Of a DNA stretch of 64,000 nucleotides, positions 9,857 to 19,398 are shown one piece after another. Numbering within the stretch: position 1 is the stretch's first letter; each line of letters starts with the position of its first letter. The translations under genes were made by a program, and so were the position numbers. Source of the DNA: Antarctobacter heliothermus. GTDB lineage: Bacteria > Pseudomonadota > Alphaproteobacteria > Rhodobacterales > Rhodobacteraceae. The notes below the pieces were generated by a model. It was not told the origin of the DNA. It was given only the letters and a program-made list of their open reading frames with translations, and searched no databases. The stretch lies in the NCBI RefSeq assembly GCF_002237555.1, contig NZ_CP022540.1:3539001-3603000 (forward strand). The letters run 5' to 3'.

Positions 9857-10798
9857 TCAGCCAAGCTCGCGCCGCGCCCTTTTCACTTTTTCCTGCTCCA
9901 ACAACAGCTTGTCCATCCAGCGGTCGAGTTCTACCAGCAGGCGTTTCCGATGCCGTTCGTAGGTGAAGGTGTGGTCGCAATCCGCGTAGAAATGCAGATC
10001 GAGCCGATCGCGGAATTCAACGCGTGGCAGTGCGTCCACAAGCTGTCTTCGGTAATTGTGCTGGAAGTCATGACCACCGGTGAAGATCGCGAGAATGCGC
10101 GCGCCGTTGTTCACGGCGTCCTGGTACGTCTTTTCCAGAAACGCGATCACCTCGGGATTTTCCATGTCGGGGCGGGCGAACGGCTCCTTGCGTTTTTGCT
10201 GGCCGCTGCCGTCGGCAGACCGCCCCATAAGTCGACGGATCCGCGCCCATGTGTTCCCGCGACCGGTGGCCAGGTTGACCCAGACTGTGCGCCGCGACAG
10301 AACGCGGGCAACGTTCTTGACGAAGAACAGGAAAGTGCGCGGGATCGAGGGATCGACCAGCACGACGCCCGCGATCCGCCGATCACGCGACGCGTGGATG
10401 ATCGAGTGATCGGCACCGGAACACAGGCCCATCAGGATAAAGCCGGACTGGCCAAGGTTGGTCTCGAGCCAGTCGCAGACATCGGTGATGCTGGCGAGGT
10501 TGGCGTCCAGTGGCGCCAGTGTCTCGCTCTGCACCGGACTGTCGCCGATGCCGCCGAAATCGAAGCGCACGACCGGGTGTCCCTTCGACGCGTAGAGTCG
10601 CGCAATGGTCACGTTCATGCGGTGATGGCCGACCCGGTGGATGATGCCGGTATTGAGCAGGATGATCGGCGGACGGACCGGAGTCGTCACCGGCCGCACC
10701 AGCAGCCCGCATAGCGACGCCTGCGCACCGAACAGCACAACCTGTTCCGTCGTCTGATTGCCGGCCGGGCTGTCCGCATCCGGGTTCATGTCATCCAC
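9857..10798 (-). CDS. Alpha/beta hydrolase with Cys at the nucleophile position
   Basis: This 313-residue alpha/beta hydrolase is the last gene of the - strand NRPS-PKS operon. The nucleophile elbow reads GLCSG (residues 124-128), which puts Cys126 where GxSxG enzymes have Ser. Asp244 (GGHDF) and His276 (CDHTF) could complete the triad. VVRFDFGGIGDS is the usual strand-turn near the oxyanion region. The sequence resembles the 'hydrolase 1, exosortase A system-associated' type, which elsewhere sits beside an acyl-CoA ligase and carrier protein. It overlaps the start-side neighbour by 13 bp. A role in releasing or editing the carrier-bound chain is inferred from position and the Cys; hydrolysis of another ester or amide is equally possible. 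Confidence 0.82.
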   Translation of the reverse strand: MDDMNPDADSPAGNQTTEQVVLFGAQASLCGLLVRPVTTPVRPPIILLNTGIIHRVGHHRMNVTIARLYASKGHPVVRFDFGGIGDSPVQSETLAPLDANLASITDVCDWLETNLGQSGFILMGLCSGADHSIIHASRDRRIAGVVLVDPSIPRTFLFFVKNVARVLSRRTVWVNLATGRGNTWARIRRLMGRSADGSGQQKRKEPFARPDMENPEVIAFLEKTYQDAVNNGARILAIFTGGHDFQHNYRRQLVDALPRVEFRDRLDLHFYADCDHTFTYERHRKRLLVELDRWMDKLLLEQEKVKRARRELG

Positions 10799-11577
10799 TC
10801 CTTGATCCGGTTGATCACGTCGACCGGCATGGTGCCCGCGTCGAGCGGCCAGTTCTCGTGCCAGGCGGGATGATCCGGAACGCTGATAAAGCTCTTGTCG
10901 GCAGCATGACCATCTCCCAGGGCCGCGCGGAACTGCTCATGCGAGGGGATAGGCCGGGTGACCATCGTCACCGTCCGGCGCGGCAGCCGCGGGATAAGCG
11001 GAACCAGTTCGACCCGGCTGATCTGGTCGCGCTGCGAATCTGTCAGTGGAAAGCCGCAGATTTCATGCCCACCCCCCAATTCCACAGGCCGCTTGGGCGG
11101 TGGTGCCTTGCCGATCGGCATATTCGCGGCGCTGTGGTAGAGCGCCGCGACATACTCCGGCCCGCAGACCACCGGGTCCCACAACACCAGCCGGTCAATC
11201 AGGCCCCGGTCCTCGACCGCGACCTCGGCGGCGAGCGACGCCCCCAACCGCAGACCGATCAGCGACACGCTTTCCCCGCCGCTCATATCCATCAACTCTT
11301 CGGCCGCAGTGAGGATGTCCTCGCGGCAACCGTCCAACGACACCTCGACGGCATCCCCCGCCGAGTCGCCGGTGCCGAAATAGTCGAAGCGCAGGACGTG
11401 GTATCCGTTCTCGGCCAGCACCGAGGCCAGCTTCACCATCGAACGGTGGGCGTAGATGTACTCGTGCCCCCAAGGATAACACAGCACGGCCGCCCGAACG
11501 GTCGCCCGTGAGGTGAACGCCGGATGATATACCCCGAAGAGGCGTCGTTCGGGCGTGCCAAAAAGGAACGGCGTCAT
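10786..11577 (-). CDS. Alpha/beta hydrolase-like protein with Arg at the nucleophile position
   Basis: This 263-residue protein has an alpha/beta hydrolase fold (HVLRFDYFGTGDS, LVLWDPVV). The elbow that should hold the nucleophile reads GLRLG, with Arg110 in place of Ser or Cys, so ordinary ester hydrolysis is unlikely. As I recall, this GLRLG elbow is shared by the 'hydrolase 2, exosortase A system-associated' type, so it may be a family trait rather than damage. It starts 4 bp after NRPS2 ends and overlaps hydrolase 1, so the pair is almost certainly co-translated. It may be a non-catalytic partner of hydrolase 1 or use a different chemistry; the sequence does not decide. Confidence 0.8.
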   Translation of the reverse strand: MTPFLFGTPERRLFGVYHPAFTSRATVRAAVLCYPWGHEYIYAHRSMVKLASVLAENGYHVLRFDYFGTGDSAGDAVEVSLDGCREDILTAAEELMDMSGGESVSLIGLRLGASLAAEVAVEDRGLIDRLVLWDPVVCGPEYVAALYHSAANMPIGKAPPPKRPVELGGGHEICGFPLTDSQRDQISRVELVPLIPRLPRRTVTMVTRPIPSHEQFRAALGDGHAADKSFISVPDHPAWHENWPLDAGTMPVDVINRIKEWMT

Positions 11578-11581
11578 GGGC

Positions 11582-14500
11582 TCACTTCACGTTTTTCGGT
11601 CCCACCTGTTGTGACAGGACTGCGGCGATCTGCCGAAGATTGTTGAAGAAAAATACGCGGGGATCAAGGGGTACACCCATCTGCGTCTCAACCTGTTTCG
11701 CCACCCGCAGCGTCAGCAGCGAATGCCCTCCCAGTTCGAAGAAATTGCTTTCTGCCCCGATATTGTCGACCTTCAGCACCTCACGCCAGATCGCGGCAAG
11801 CGTTGTCTCGATACCGGGACGCGGCGGTGTTGTCACAGCTTCGCGCTGCCGGCCCCGTTCGAACGGTTTCGGCAGTGCCTTACGGTCGAGCTTGCCGTTG
11901 GGCGTACGCGGCAGCGTGGGCAGGTCCATGATCACCGAGGGCACCATGAGGCGCGGCAGGGTCGCGCGCAGGCTCCGCCGGACCTGGCTGACCGTCATGT
12001 TGCTGCCCGGCTCGTAGACCACATAGGCGACCAACCGCAGGTCGTCGGGCCCGGCCTCCTCGACGACGACGGCTGCCTGCCGGATCTGTTCTATGCCCAG
12101 AAGCGCCGCCTCGACCTCGCCCAGTTCGATCCGCACGCCGCGGATCTTGACCTGGTGGTCGCCGCGCCCCAGGTGAAACAGCCGCCCATCCGCCGACCAG
12201 CGCCCGATATCGCCGGTTCGGTAACACCTCGCGCCCGGTTTCGGGTCGAACGGGTCGGGTAGAAAGCGGTCCTGCGTCTGCTCCGGCAGGCCGACATATC
12301 CTGTGGCCACGCCCGCGCCGCCGATCCAAATCTCGCCCTGCATCCCGATGGGAACCAGTGCGCCCGCCTCGTCCAGCAGGTAGACACGCGTGTTGGCCAC
12401 CGGGCGGCCGATGCTGACCGCCTGGCCATCGGCGTCGATCCAGCAGCCGGTGGAATAAATCGTGGTCTCGCTGGGACCGTAACCGTTCCACAAGCGCCCC
12501 ACCCGTTCCAGCAGCGCATCCGCGAGGTCGCGGGTCAGCGCCTCTCCGCCGGAGATCGCCAGCAGGTCCTGGCTGCCCGCCCAGTCGGCTTCGAGCAGCA
12601 GGCGCCAGGCGGAGGGGGTGGCCTGCAGGACGGTCACGTCGCTGTCGCGCAGCGCATCGGCCAGAGCCTCGCCGTTGGTCGCGACCTCGCGGTCCAGCAT
12701 CTCGATCCGGGCGCCTACTGTCAGCGGCAGTTGCAGCTCCACCGCCGCGATATCGAAGGACACGGTCGTCGTCGCGGCAACCACGTCGCTGGCCGACATA
12801 CCCGGTTCGCGGCGCAGCGCCTCCAGCAGGTTGGACAGCGCACCGTGGGTGACATCCACGCCCTTCGGCCGACCGGTAGAGCCGGACGTGTAGATCAGAT
12901 GGGACCTGTCCGATGGTGCGATTGCCACCTCGGGATCGCTCTCGGGCAGCGGTGCGGCATGGGACAGCGCCTGCGCGACGTCGACTTCCGCCACCCCATC
13001 TGGCATGTCCAGGGACCGCGCGGCGTCGCCGCCGGTCAGGACGGCGCTGGCACCGCTATCGCGCAGGATGTAGGCGAGGCGATCCGGCGGAAATCCCGGA
13101 TCGAGCGGCACATAGGCCGCCCCTGCCTTGTGCACCGCCAGCATCGCCGTGATCAGATCGGCCGACCGGTCGAGGCACAGCCCGACCACCGCGCCCTGCC
13201 CGATCTCCCGCGACGCCAGATGATGCGCCAACCGGTTGGCGCGGGTGTTCAGACCGGCATAGCTCAGCTCATGATCGCCGGTGCGGATCGCGACCGCCTC
13301 GGGTGTTGCCTGCGCTTGCCGCGCGACCTGTTTTGGCCAGGGCGCGGGCTCGATTTCTACCGGTGCCGGCACGAACTCGGATAGCAGCGTGTCGCGTTCC
13401 TGGTCCGACAGCAGCGGGAAATCGGCGACCGGCGTTTCCGGGTGATCGACCGCGTGGCGCAGGATCGCCTCCAGCCGGGCCAGCAGCCGCTTCACCGTCT
13501 CGGGCAAATAGATGTCTGTCCGATACTCGATCGCGCCCATGATCCGGCCCTCGGACTGGCGGACGAACCAGGTCATGTCATGGATGGCACCACCGCCGTA
13601 GATCGGCTCGCTCGGCGCTCCGGCCGCGCTTTGCAGCACCACGGCGAACTGGAACAGGGGCGACCGGTTCAGCCGCCGCGCCGGCATTGCGCGTTCCACG
13701 ACCATCTCGAAGGGCACATGGCTGTGGGGATGGCTGTCCAGCAGGCTCTGCCGGGCGGTTGCCAGCAGGTCGACAAAAGGCGTTCGAGGCGTCAGTCCCA
13801 TCCGCAGAACCTGCGTATTGACGAAGGGCCCGATCATCCGCTCAAATTCCGGCTTCTCGCGCAGCGCGACCGGACTGCCGAGGACGATGTCCTCGAGCCC
13901 GGTCTCCCGATGCAGCGCCAGCGCCGACGCTGCCAGAAGCGCCATGTAGAGCGTGACATGCTGGGACTGGCAGAATGCGTTCAGTTTCTCCGAGAACTCG
14001 GCATCCCACTCAAAGGACTCGCTGGTGCCGTCCCATCCAAGTTTGGGAATGAGATCGGCGTTGAACGCGCAGAGATCGGGATGCCCGCGCAGCGTCTCCT
14101 CCCACCAGTCCAGATGCGGCGCCAGCCGCGCCGGGTCCATCTGCTGCCGCTGCCAGCCCGCATAGTCGGGATATTCCAACTGCGGCGCGCGGGCGACGTA
14201 ATCCGTCCCCTCCGCCGCCGCCGCCAGAATCTCCTCGCGCAGCAACGACAGCGACCAGTGGTCGATGGCGATGTGATGCGCGGCGACCATCAGCGCCGCC
14301 CCGTCCGCCCCGAACCCCAACACGGTGAAACGCGCCGGCGCGCCGTTTTCCAGATCAAAGGGGCGCGCTGTTTCGCGCCTGATCGCCTCGTCCACTGCGG
14401 CTTTCCGCGCGGCGTCGTTCAGGTCCTCCAGGTCCAGGGACTCGACCGGCACGAGGTCGGGTTCCAACATGATGGCCACCGGCCCGGTCGGAGTCTCGCG

Positions 14501-14878
14501 GAAGGAGGTCCGCAGCACGCCATGCCGCGTGACGACGTGTTTCACGGCGGCTTCCAACGCGTCCGGCTCCAGCCTTGTGCCGAAGGGCCAGACCGTCACG
14601 AGGTTGTACTCCGTCGCCTTCGGGTCCAGCTTCTGGATGATCCAGAGCCGTTCCTGGAAATGCGACACCGGCAACTTCCCGTCTTTTGGCAAGAGAGTCG
14701 GCGCGGCGCCGTCCTCGCGCTGCAAAAGCTCGATGATCCCGGACTTGCGCAGGCGGATCTCGTTGCGCAGGTCCTCAGGCAGGCTACCGACCCGGCCGGT
14801 CACGCGCAGGTCTTCGCCCTGCGTCGTGATCTGTCCACCGCGCGAGCGGACTTCCCTGAGCAGTTCCGCCGGGGTCAC
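11582..14878 (-). CDS. NRPS2: docking-C-A-PCP, probable last module
   Basis: This is a 1098-residue non-ribosomal peptide synthetase module. Residues 1-55 look like a TubC-type N-terminal docking domain. The condensation domain carries HHIAIDHW at 201-208 (active His202). The adenylation domain has the P-loop TSGSTGRPKG, YGPSETT and the end motif NGKLDRK. The PCP has Ser1053 in LGGHSL. Hand alignment to GrsA gives specificity-pocket residues D-I-V-Q-A-S-G-I-Y-K; I do not recognise the amino acid with certainty. There is no TE, reductase or terminal C domain after the PCP. The C-terminus (QQVGPKNVK) is basic, unlike the acidic tails of PKS2 and PKS3, which fits a terminal module. The ATG overlaps the stop of PKS3 (ATGA). 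Confidence 0.93.
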   Translation of the reverse strand: MTPAELLREVRSRGGQITTQGEDLRVTGRVGSLPEDLRNEIRLRKSGIIELLQREDGAAPTLLPKDGKLPVSHFQERLWIIQKLDPKATEYNLVTVWPFGTRLEPDALEAAVKHVVTRHGVLRTSFRETPTGPVAIMLEPDLVPVESLDLEDLNDAARKAAVDEAIRRETARPFDLENGAPARFTVLGFGADGAALMVAAHHIAIDHWSLSLLREEILAAAAEGTDYVARAPQLEYPDYAGWQRQQMDPARLAPHLDWWEETLRGHPDLCAFNADLIPKLGWDGTSESFEWDAEFSEKLNAFCQSQHVTLYMALLAASALALHRETGLEDIVLGSPVALREKPEFERMIGPFVNTQVLRMGLTPRTPFVDLLATARQSLLDSHPHSHVPFEMVVERAMPARRLNRSPLFQFAVVLQSAAGAPSEPIYGGGAIHDMTWFVRQSEGRIMGAIEYRTDIYLPETVKRLLARLEAILRHAVDHPETPVADFPLLSDQERDTLLSEFVPAPVEIEPAPWPKQVARQAQATPEAVAIRTGDHELSYAGLNTRANRLAHHLASREIGQGAVVGLCLDRSADLITAMLAVHKAGAAYVPLDPGFPPDRLAYILRDSGASAVLTGGDAARSLDMPDGVAEVDVAQALSHAAPLPESDPEVAIAPSDRSHLIYTSGSTGRPKGVDVTHGALSNLLEALRREPGMSASDVVAATTTVSFDIAAVELQLPLTVGARIEMLDREVATNGEALADALRDSDVTVLQATPSAWRLLLEADWAGSQDLLAISGGEALTRDLADALLERVGRLWNGYGPSETTIYSTGCWIDADGQAVSIGRPVANTRVYLLDEAGALVPIGMQGEIWIGGAGVATGYVGLPEQTQDRFLPDPFDPKPGARCYRTGDIGRWSADGRLFHLGRGDHQVKIRGVRIELGEVEAALLGIEQIRQAAVVVEEAGPDDLRLVAYVVYEPGSNMTVSQVRRSLRATLPRLMVPSVIMDLPTLPRTPNGKLDRKALPKPFERGRQREAVTTPPRPGIETTLAAIWREVLKVDNIGAESNFFELGGHSLLTLRVAKQVETQMGVPLDPRVFFFNNLRQIAAVLSQQVGPKNVK

Positions 14879-17800
14879 AACACGAACTCCTCAAACTCCT
14901 CGTCGCCGCCGTCCGGGCCACCGCCGGTTTCGTTGGCAGCGTCCACCAGCGAGGCGATATTGCCGATGGTCCGGCCGTCGAAGACGTCCCGCAGCATCAG
15001 TTTTACCGAGGTCGCGGATTCCAGTTGCGCAAGAAACCGTGTTGCCATGAGCGAGTGCCCCCCAAGTTCAAAGAAATCGTCGTCCGGCCCGTCCAGCGGC
15101 ACCTGCAGCAGGCCGGCCCAGATCGAGGCCACAACGTATTCGGCCTCTGTCCGGAAATTGTCGCGCTGAACGAGGCCAGCCTCTTCGGCGGCCTCGGCCG
15201 GTGCGCCGGGCATGTTTTGCGCGGCTGGATCGACGCCCGGCATCACGCCTTCGCGCCGAGCCCAGAGCATCGCCGCCGGCAGGTCGTAGGTCGTGACCAC
15301 CACCCGCCCGATCGGAGCGCAGGCGAAATCGAGCAGCAGACCGGCGGCGGCTTTCCGGTCGAGGGGCGTCAGCCCCGGATCGGGTCGCTCCTTGAGCCGC
15401 CGGGCCGCCATGCCGACCTCGGCCCAGGCGTCCCAGTTCATCACCGTCACCTGGCGCCAGGCGGACGGCCGCTCCGCGCTTTCGGCCCAGGCGTCGAGGA
15501 AGGCATTCGCCGCGGCGTAGTCGACCGCGCCTGCGGCAGAGATTATGGAATTGATCGAACTCATCAGCACCACGAAATCCAGCGGTGCGTCCCCAAATGC
15601 CCGCGCCAGCATGCGGGTGCCGTCCACCTTGGCGGCCAGCGTGGCGGACATGTCCCGTTGCGTTTGTCGTACCGTCATGGCACCGCTACCGGGCAGGCCC
15701 GCAGCATGGATGATGGCGTCGATGCCGCCCCAGCGCGCGCGAACCTCGTCCGCCAGCCGCACCACGCCTGCGGCGTCGGCGACGTCGCAGGCCGCCACCA
15801 TCACCTCGGAGCCCATCGCCTCGATCGCGGCGATCTCGTTGAGCGCCTCCGCCGTCACATGTCCCGATGCGATCGCTTCGTCCCAGTCGTCCCGCGACGG
15901 CACGGGGGTCCGCCCAACCAGCACGAGACGCGCGGGCCCGGCCTCGGCCAGCGCGCGGGCGACGGTCAGACCGACACCGCCCAAACCGCCCGTGATCAGG
16001 CAGACGCCGCCCTCCCTTAGCGGCGATCCCGCGCGCTTTGGTGCGGCGACCGGGTCGTAGCGGCGATGGAACCGCCGCCCGTGGCGGCGCGCGCAGAAGG
16101 GGTCGGGATCGTCTTGGCGCAGCTCTTCCATTATGGTGTCGGCCAGAGCCTCGGGGTCGGTCGCCACGTCTTCCGGTGCCAGATCCACATGGCGGAAGAA
16201 CAGGCGCGGTTCCTCACTGGCGAGCGCCAGCATCGGTCCCTGCACCAGCACGCCATCGGGGTTTGCGACAGGTTCACCCAGTACGGAACAGGCGCCGGTC
16301 GTAAGACAGATCACCGGCACCGGCGCGTCCAGCGAAGCGCTCTGGGCCACCTGGCCCAGGGCCGCCATCGTATCAAAACACCCCCGCCCGCTGACCGTCC
16401 TGCGGTCCAGTCCCCATGCCATGACCACTCCCGCGACCGGTACATCGCCCGCGCTGATCACGTCCAATATGTCCTGCGCATTGCCGGGGCGGACGCGGGA
16501 CGGCGACCCGACCTCCGGGGAAGCGCCGGGCAGGATCATCACGACCTCGTCAGCGCCGGCCTGCATCATGCGTCGGCTCAACGCGCCGGACATCTCGGGG
16601 CTGTCGACGAAAGCAAGCCAGCGGCCCGCGACCTGGCGTTCCGGCACGGTCGCGGCGGTGCTCCATCCGGGCACGCTGATGAACGGGTCCTGCGCCCGGC
16701 CCGCCGCCACGCCCTGTGCTTGGCCGCCGGCCCCCTCCGTGGCTACCGGGTCGACCCAATGGCGCTCTCGGTCGAATGGATATGCGGGCAACGGCACGCG
16801 CCGCGGTTGCCCCCCGTCCTGTGCCGTCATCCCCGCCCGGTCGATCGTCACGCCTGCAGCCCACATCCGTCCGCCAGCCTCCAGAATCGCGACCTCGTCG
16901 CTCTTCTGCTCACCAGGATGCCCCAGCGAGGACGCGATTCGGTTCCGCGAGGCGGGCAATGCCACCTGCGCAAGCGAGGACAGCACGGTCCCAGGCCCGA
17001 CCTCCAGCAGGAACAACGCGGGGTCGCTGCCCAGAAGTTGCACGCCGGGCCCGAACCGGACCGAGCGACGCAAATGCCGGGCGTAATAGTCGGGAGAGAC
17101 CGCTTCTTGTGGCGTGATCCACGTCCCAGTGACATTGGAGACATAGGGGATCGCGGGTTCCTTCAGGTCGATCCCGGCCACCGCCTCGGCGAAACGATCG
17201 AGCGCCGGCTCCATCATCCGCGAATGGAACGCGTGCGAGGTATGCAGCATCCGCGCCGAGAGTCCCTCGGCCTCCAGTTCGGCCACCAGGTCCGCGACAG
17301 CCTCGGTTTCGCCCGAGACGACGCTAAGGTCCGGGGCGTTCTCGGCCGCGATCTCGGCACGCCCGGCGAGGCGGCTGTTGAGTTCGGCCACCGCCATCGG
17401 AATTGAGGCCATGCTGCCCGGCGGCATCTCCTGCATCACGCGCCCGCGCAACGCCACGAGGGCAAGCGCGTCTTCCAACGTCAGAACCCCAGACAGATGT
17501 GCGGCCACATATTCGCCCAAGCTGTGCCCGATCATCGCGGTCGGCCGGATGCCCCGGTCCGCCCACATGCACGCCAACGAGTATTCCGTGGCGAACAGCG
17601 CGGGCTGCGTCAGCCAGGTTTCCGACAACCGCGCAGACGGGTCGTGCAACACCGCCTGCCGCAGGTCGAGTCCCAGCGGTTCGGCCAGGATCTCGGCGCA
17701 GTTGTCGAAGGCCGACCTGTAGGCCGGGTTCTGGTCGTAGAGGCCGCCTCCCATACCGTGATGCTGGCTGCCCTGCCCGCTGAACATAAAGGCCACGCGC

Positions 17801-19398
17801 CGTGCGCCACCCTCCTGCGCCGTGCCTCGGGCCGACCTGCGCAGCTTTGCCGCCGCGTCGGCCCCGTCTTCCGCCACCACGAAGCGGCGATGGCGGAACG
17901 CGCTGCGCCCATTCAGCAGGGTGTGCGCCACGTCGGGCAGCGCCGGGGCGTCCGGCGCATCCAGCGCGTCGCCCAGCCGTGCCGCCGCCAGCGCCAGCGC
18001 CGCCTCGCTGCGCGCCGACAGGACCAGCGTCTGTGGTCCGGTGGAGGTCGGCTGCGGAGCAGGTACGGGCGCCTCCTCTAGGATGACATGCGCGTTGGTG
18101 CCGCCGATACCGAACGAACTGACTGCGGCGCGTCGGGGGCCTTCAGACTGCCATGCCCCACCCTCGGCGGAGGCGACGAAAGGGCTGCTCTCCAGCGACA
18201 GCTGCGGATTGGGTTCGCGAAAATTCACCAGCGGCGGATACCACGCGTTCTTCAGGCAGAGCACCGACTTGATCAGCCCGGCCACGCCCGCAGCCGCGTC
18301 CAGGTGCCCGATATTGGCCTTCAGCGCGCCCAGTCGGCAGAAGCCGGTGTCGTCGGTCCGGTCGCGAAAGGCCCGCGTCAGCGCCGCGATCTCGATTGGG
18401 TCGCCCAGCGGCGTGCCGGTGCCATGCGCCTCCATGTAACCGATGCTGCGCGGTTCCACCCCGGCGAGGGTCTGCGCCATGGCGATGACCTCGGACTGGC
18501 CGTCGATGCTGGGCGCAGTATAGCCCGCCTTGGCGCCGCCGTCGTTGTTGATCGCCGCGCCGCGGATCACCGCGTGAATGGTATCGCCCTCGCGCAGCGC
18601 CGCACTCAGCCGTTTCAGCACCACCAGCCCAATCCCTGCCCCGGCGCGGGTGCCTTTGGCCGCCGCGTCGAAGGGCCGGCAGTGTCCGTCGGGCGAGAAG
18701 ATCATGCCCTCTTGGTACAGGTAGCCGGTCCGTTCGGGGAAGTTGATCGACGCGCCGCCGGCCATCGCCACGTCGCATTCGCCGCGGATCAGCGCCCGGC
18801 AGGCCATCTCCACCGCCACCAGAGAGGTCGAGCAGGCGGTCTGCACCGTCACGCTGGGCCCCTTGAGGTCCAGCTTGTACGACACCCGCGTGCAGAGGAA
18901 ATCCTTGTCGTTGCCCAGCATCAGCTGATAGCCGCCCGCGGATTCGGCCAGCGCGCGGTTACCGAGTACATGCGCCAGCAGGTAGGTGTTCATGCTCACC
19001 CCGGCATAGAGACCGACCGGCACCTCGATCCGGCCGGGGGCGTAGCCCGCGTGCTCCATCGCCTCCCAGGCGCATTCCAGGAACAGCCGCTGCTGCGGGT
19101 CTATGATCTTCGCCTCGCCGGGCGACATCTGGAAGAATTCCGCGTCGAACTGGTCCGAGCCGTCCAGCGTCGTGCCCCGCGGCACGAAATTCGGGTTCCT
19201 GCGCAACTCCGGAGGTACGCCGGCGGCGGCCATTTCCTCGTCCGAGTAGTCGCGCAGCGATTCGACACCGTCGCGGATATTGGCCCAGAACACGTCGAGA
19301 TCGGGCGCGTCGGGAAACCGACCCGCCATGCCGATGATGGCGATCGCGTGCGGCGGAAAGCCTTCGGTGTCGCTGCTGGACTGTTCAAACATTGCCAT
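14875..19398 (-). CDS. PKS3: KS-AT-KR-ACP module between two NRPSs
   Basis: This is a 1507-residue type I PKS module. The KS has Cys189 in QTACSTSL, His325 in HGTGT and His365 in NIGH; the usual GFxRGEG loop reads GTRAGAG. The AT has Ser626 in GHSLGEY and HAFHS at 722-726, indicating malonyl-CoA. The KR has TGGLGGVG (about 1129) and SSINS...DYAAAN. There is no DH or ER, so a beta-hydroxy group should remain. The carrier domain has Ser1449 in LGGHSL, the PCP-like form common where a PKS hands over to an NRPS. It lies between NRPS1 (14-bp overlap) and NRPS2 (4-bp overlap). Acting on an aminoacyl chain it would form a statine-like unit. The tail DEEFEEFVL is acidic and hydrophobic, like that of PKS2. 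Confidence 0.94.
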   Translation of the reverse strand: MAMFEQSSSDTEGFPPHAIAIIGMAGRFPDAPDLDVFWANIRDGVESLRDYSDEEMAAAGVPPELRRNPNFVPRGTTLDGSDQFDAEFFQMSPGEAKIIDPQQRLFLECAWEAMEHAGYAPGRIEVPVGLYAGVSMNTYLLAHVLGNRALAESAGGYQLMLGNDKDFLCTRVSYKLDLKGPSVTVQTACSTSLVAVEMACRALIRGECDVAMAGGASINFPERTGYLYQEGMIFSPDGHCRPFDAAAKGTRAGAGIGLVVLKRLSAALREGDTIHAVIRGAAINNDGGAKAGYTAPSIDGQSEVIAMAQTLAGVEPRSIGYMEAHGTGTPLGDPIEIAALTRAFRDRTDDTGFCRLGALKANIGHLDAAAGVAGLIKSVLCLKNAWYPPLVNFREPNPQLSLESSPFVASAEGGAWQSEGPRRAAVSSFGIGGTNAHVILEEAPVPAPQPTSTGPQTLVLSARSEAALALAAARLGDALDAPDAPALPDVAHTLLNGRSAFRHRRFVVAEDGADAAAKLRRSARGTAQEGGARRVAFMFSGQGSQHHGMGGGLYDQNPAYRSAFDNCAEILAEPLGLDLRQAVLHDPSARLSETWLTQPALFATEYSLACMWADRGIRPTAMIGHSLGEYVAAHLSGVLTLEDALALVALRGRVMQEMPPGSMASIPMAVAELNSRLAGRAEIAAENAPDLSVVSGETEAVADLVAELEAEGLSARMLHTSHAFHSRMMEPALDRFAEAVAGIDLKEPAIPYVSNVTGTWITPQEAVSPDYYARHLRRSVRFGPGVQLLGSDPALFLLEVGPGTVLSSLAQVALPASRNRIASSLGHPGEQKSDEVAILEAGGRMWAAGVTIDRAGMTAQDGGQPRRVPLPAYPFDRERHWVDPVATEGAGGQAQGVAAGRAQDPFISVPGWSTAATVPERQVAGRWLAFVDSPEMSGALSRRMMQAGADEVVMILPGASPEVGSPSRVRPGNAQDILDVISAGDVPVAGVVMAWGLDRRTVSGRGCFDTMAALGQVAQSASLDAPVPVICLTTGACSVLGEPVANPDGVLVQGPMLALASEEPRLFFRHVDLAPEDVATDPEALADTIMEELRQDDPDPFCARRHGRRFHRRYDPVAAPKRAGSPLREGGVCLITGGLGGVGLTVARALAEAGPARLVLVGRTPVPSRDDWDEAIASGHVTAEALNEIAAIEAMGSEVMVAACDVADAAGVVRLADEVRARWGGIDAIIHAAGLPGSGAMTVRQTQRDMSATLAAKVDGTRMLARAFGDAPLDFVVLMSSINSIISAAGAVDYAAANAFLDAWAESAERPSAWRQVTVMNWDAWAEVGMAARRLKERPDPGLTPLDRKAAAGLLLDFACAPIGRVVVTTYDLPAAMLWARREGVMPGVDPAAQNMPGAPAEAAEEAGLVQRDNFRTEAEYVVASIWAGLLQVPLDGPDDDFFELGGHSLMATRFLAQLESATSVKLMLRDVFDGRTIGNIASLVDAANETGGGPDGGDEEFEEFVL

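Noticed and set aside
13442..15169. Long + strand frame over NRPS2/PKS3, and another at 18088-19560
   Set aside because: Shadows of the - strand synthases; composition is Arg/Gly/Pro-rich with no domain.
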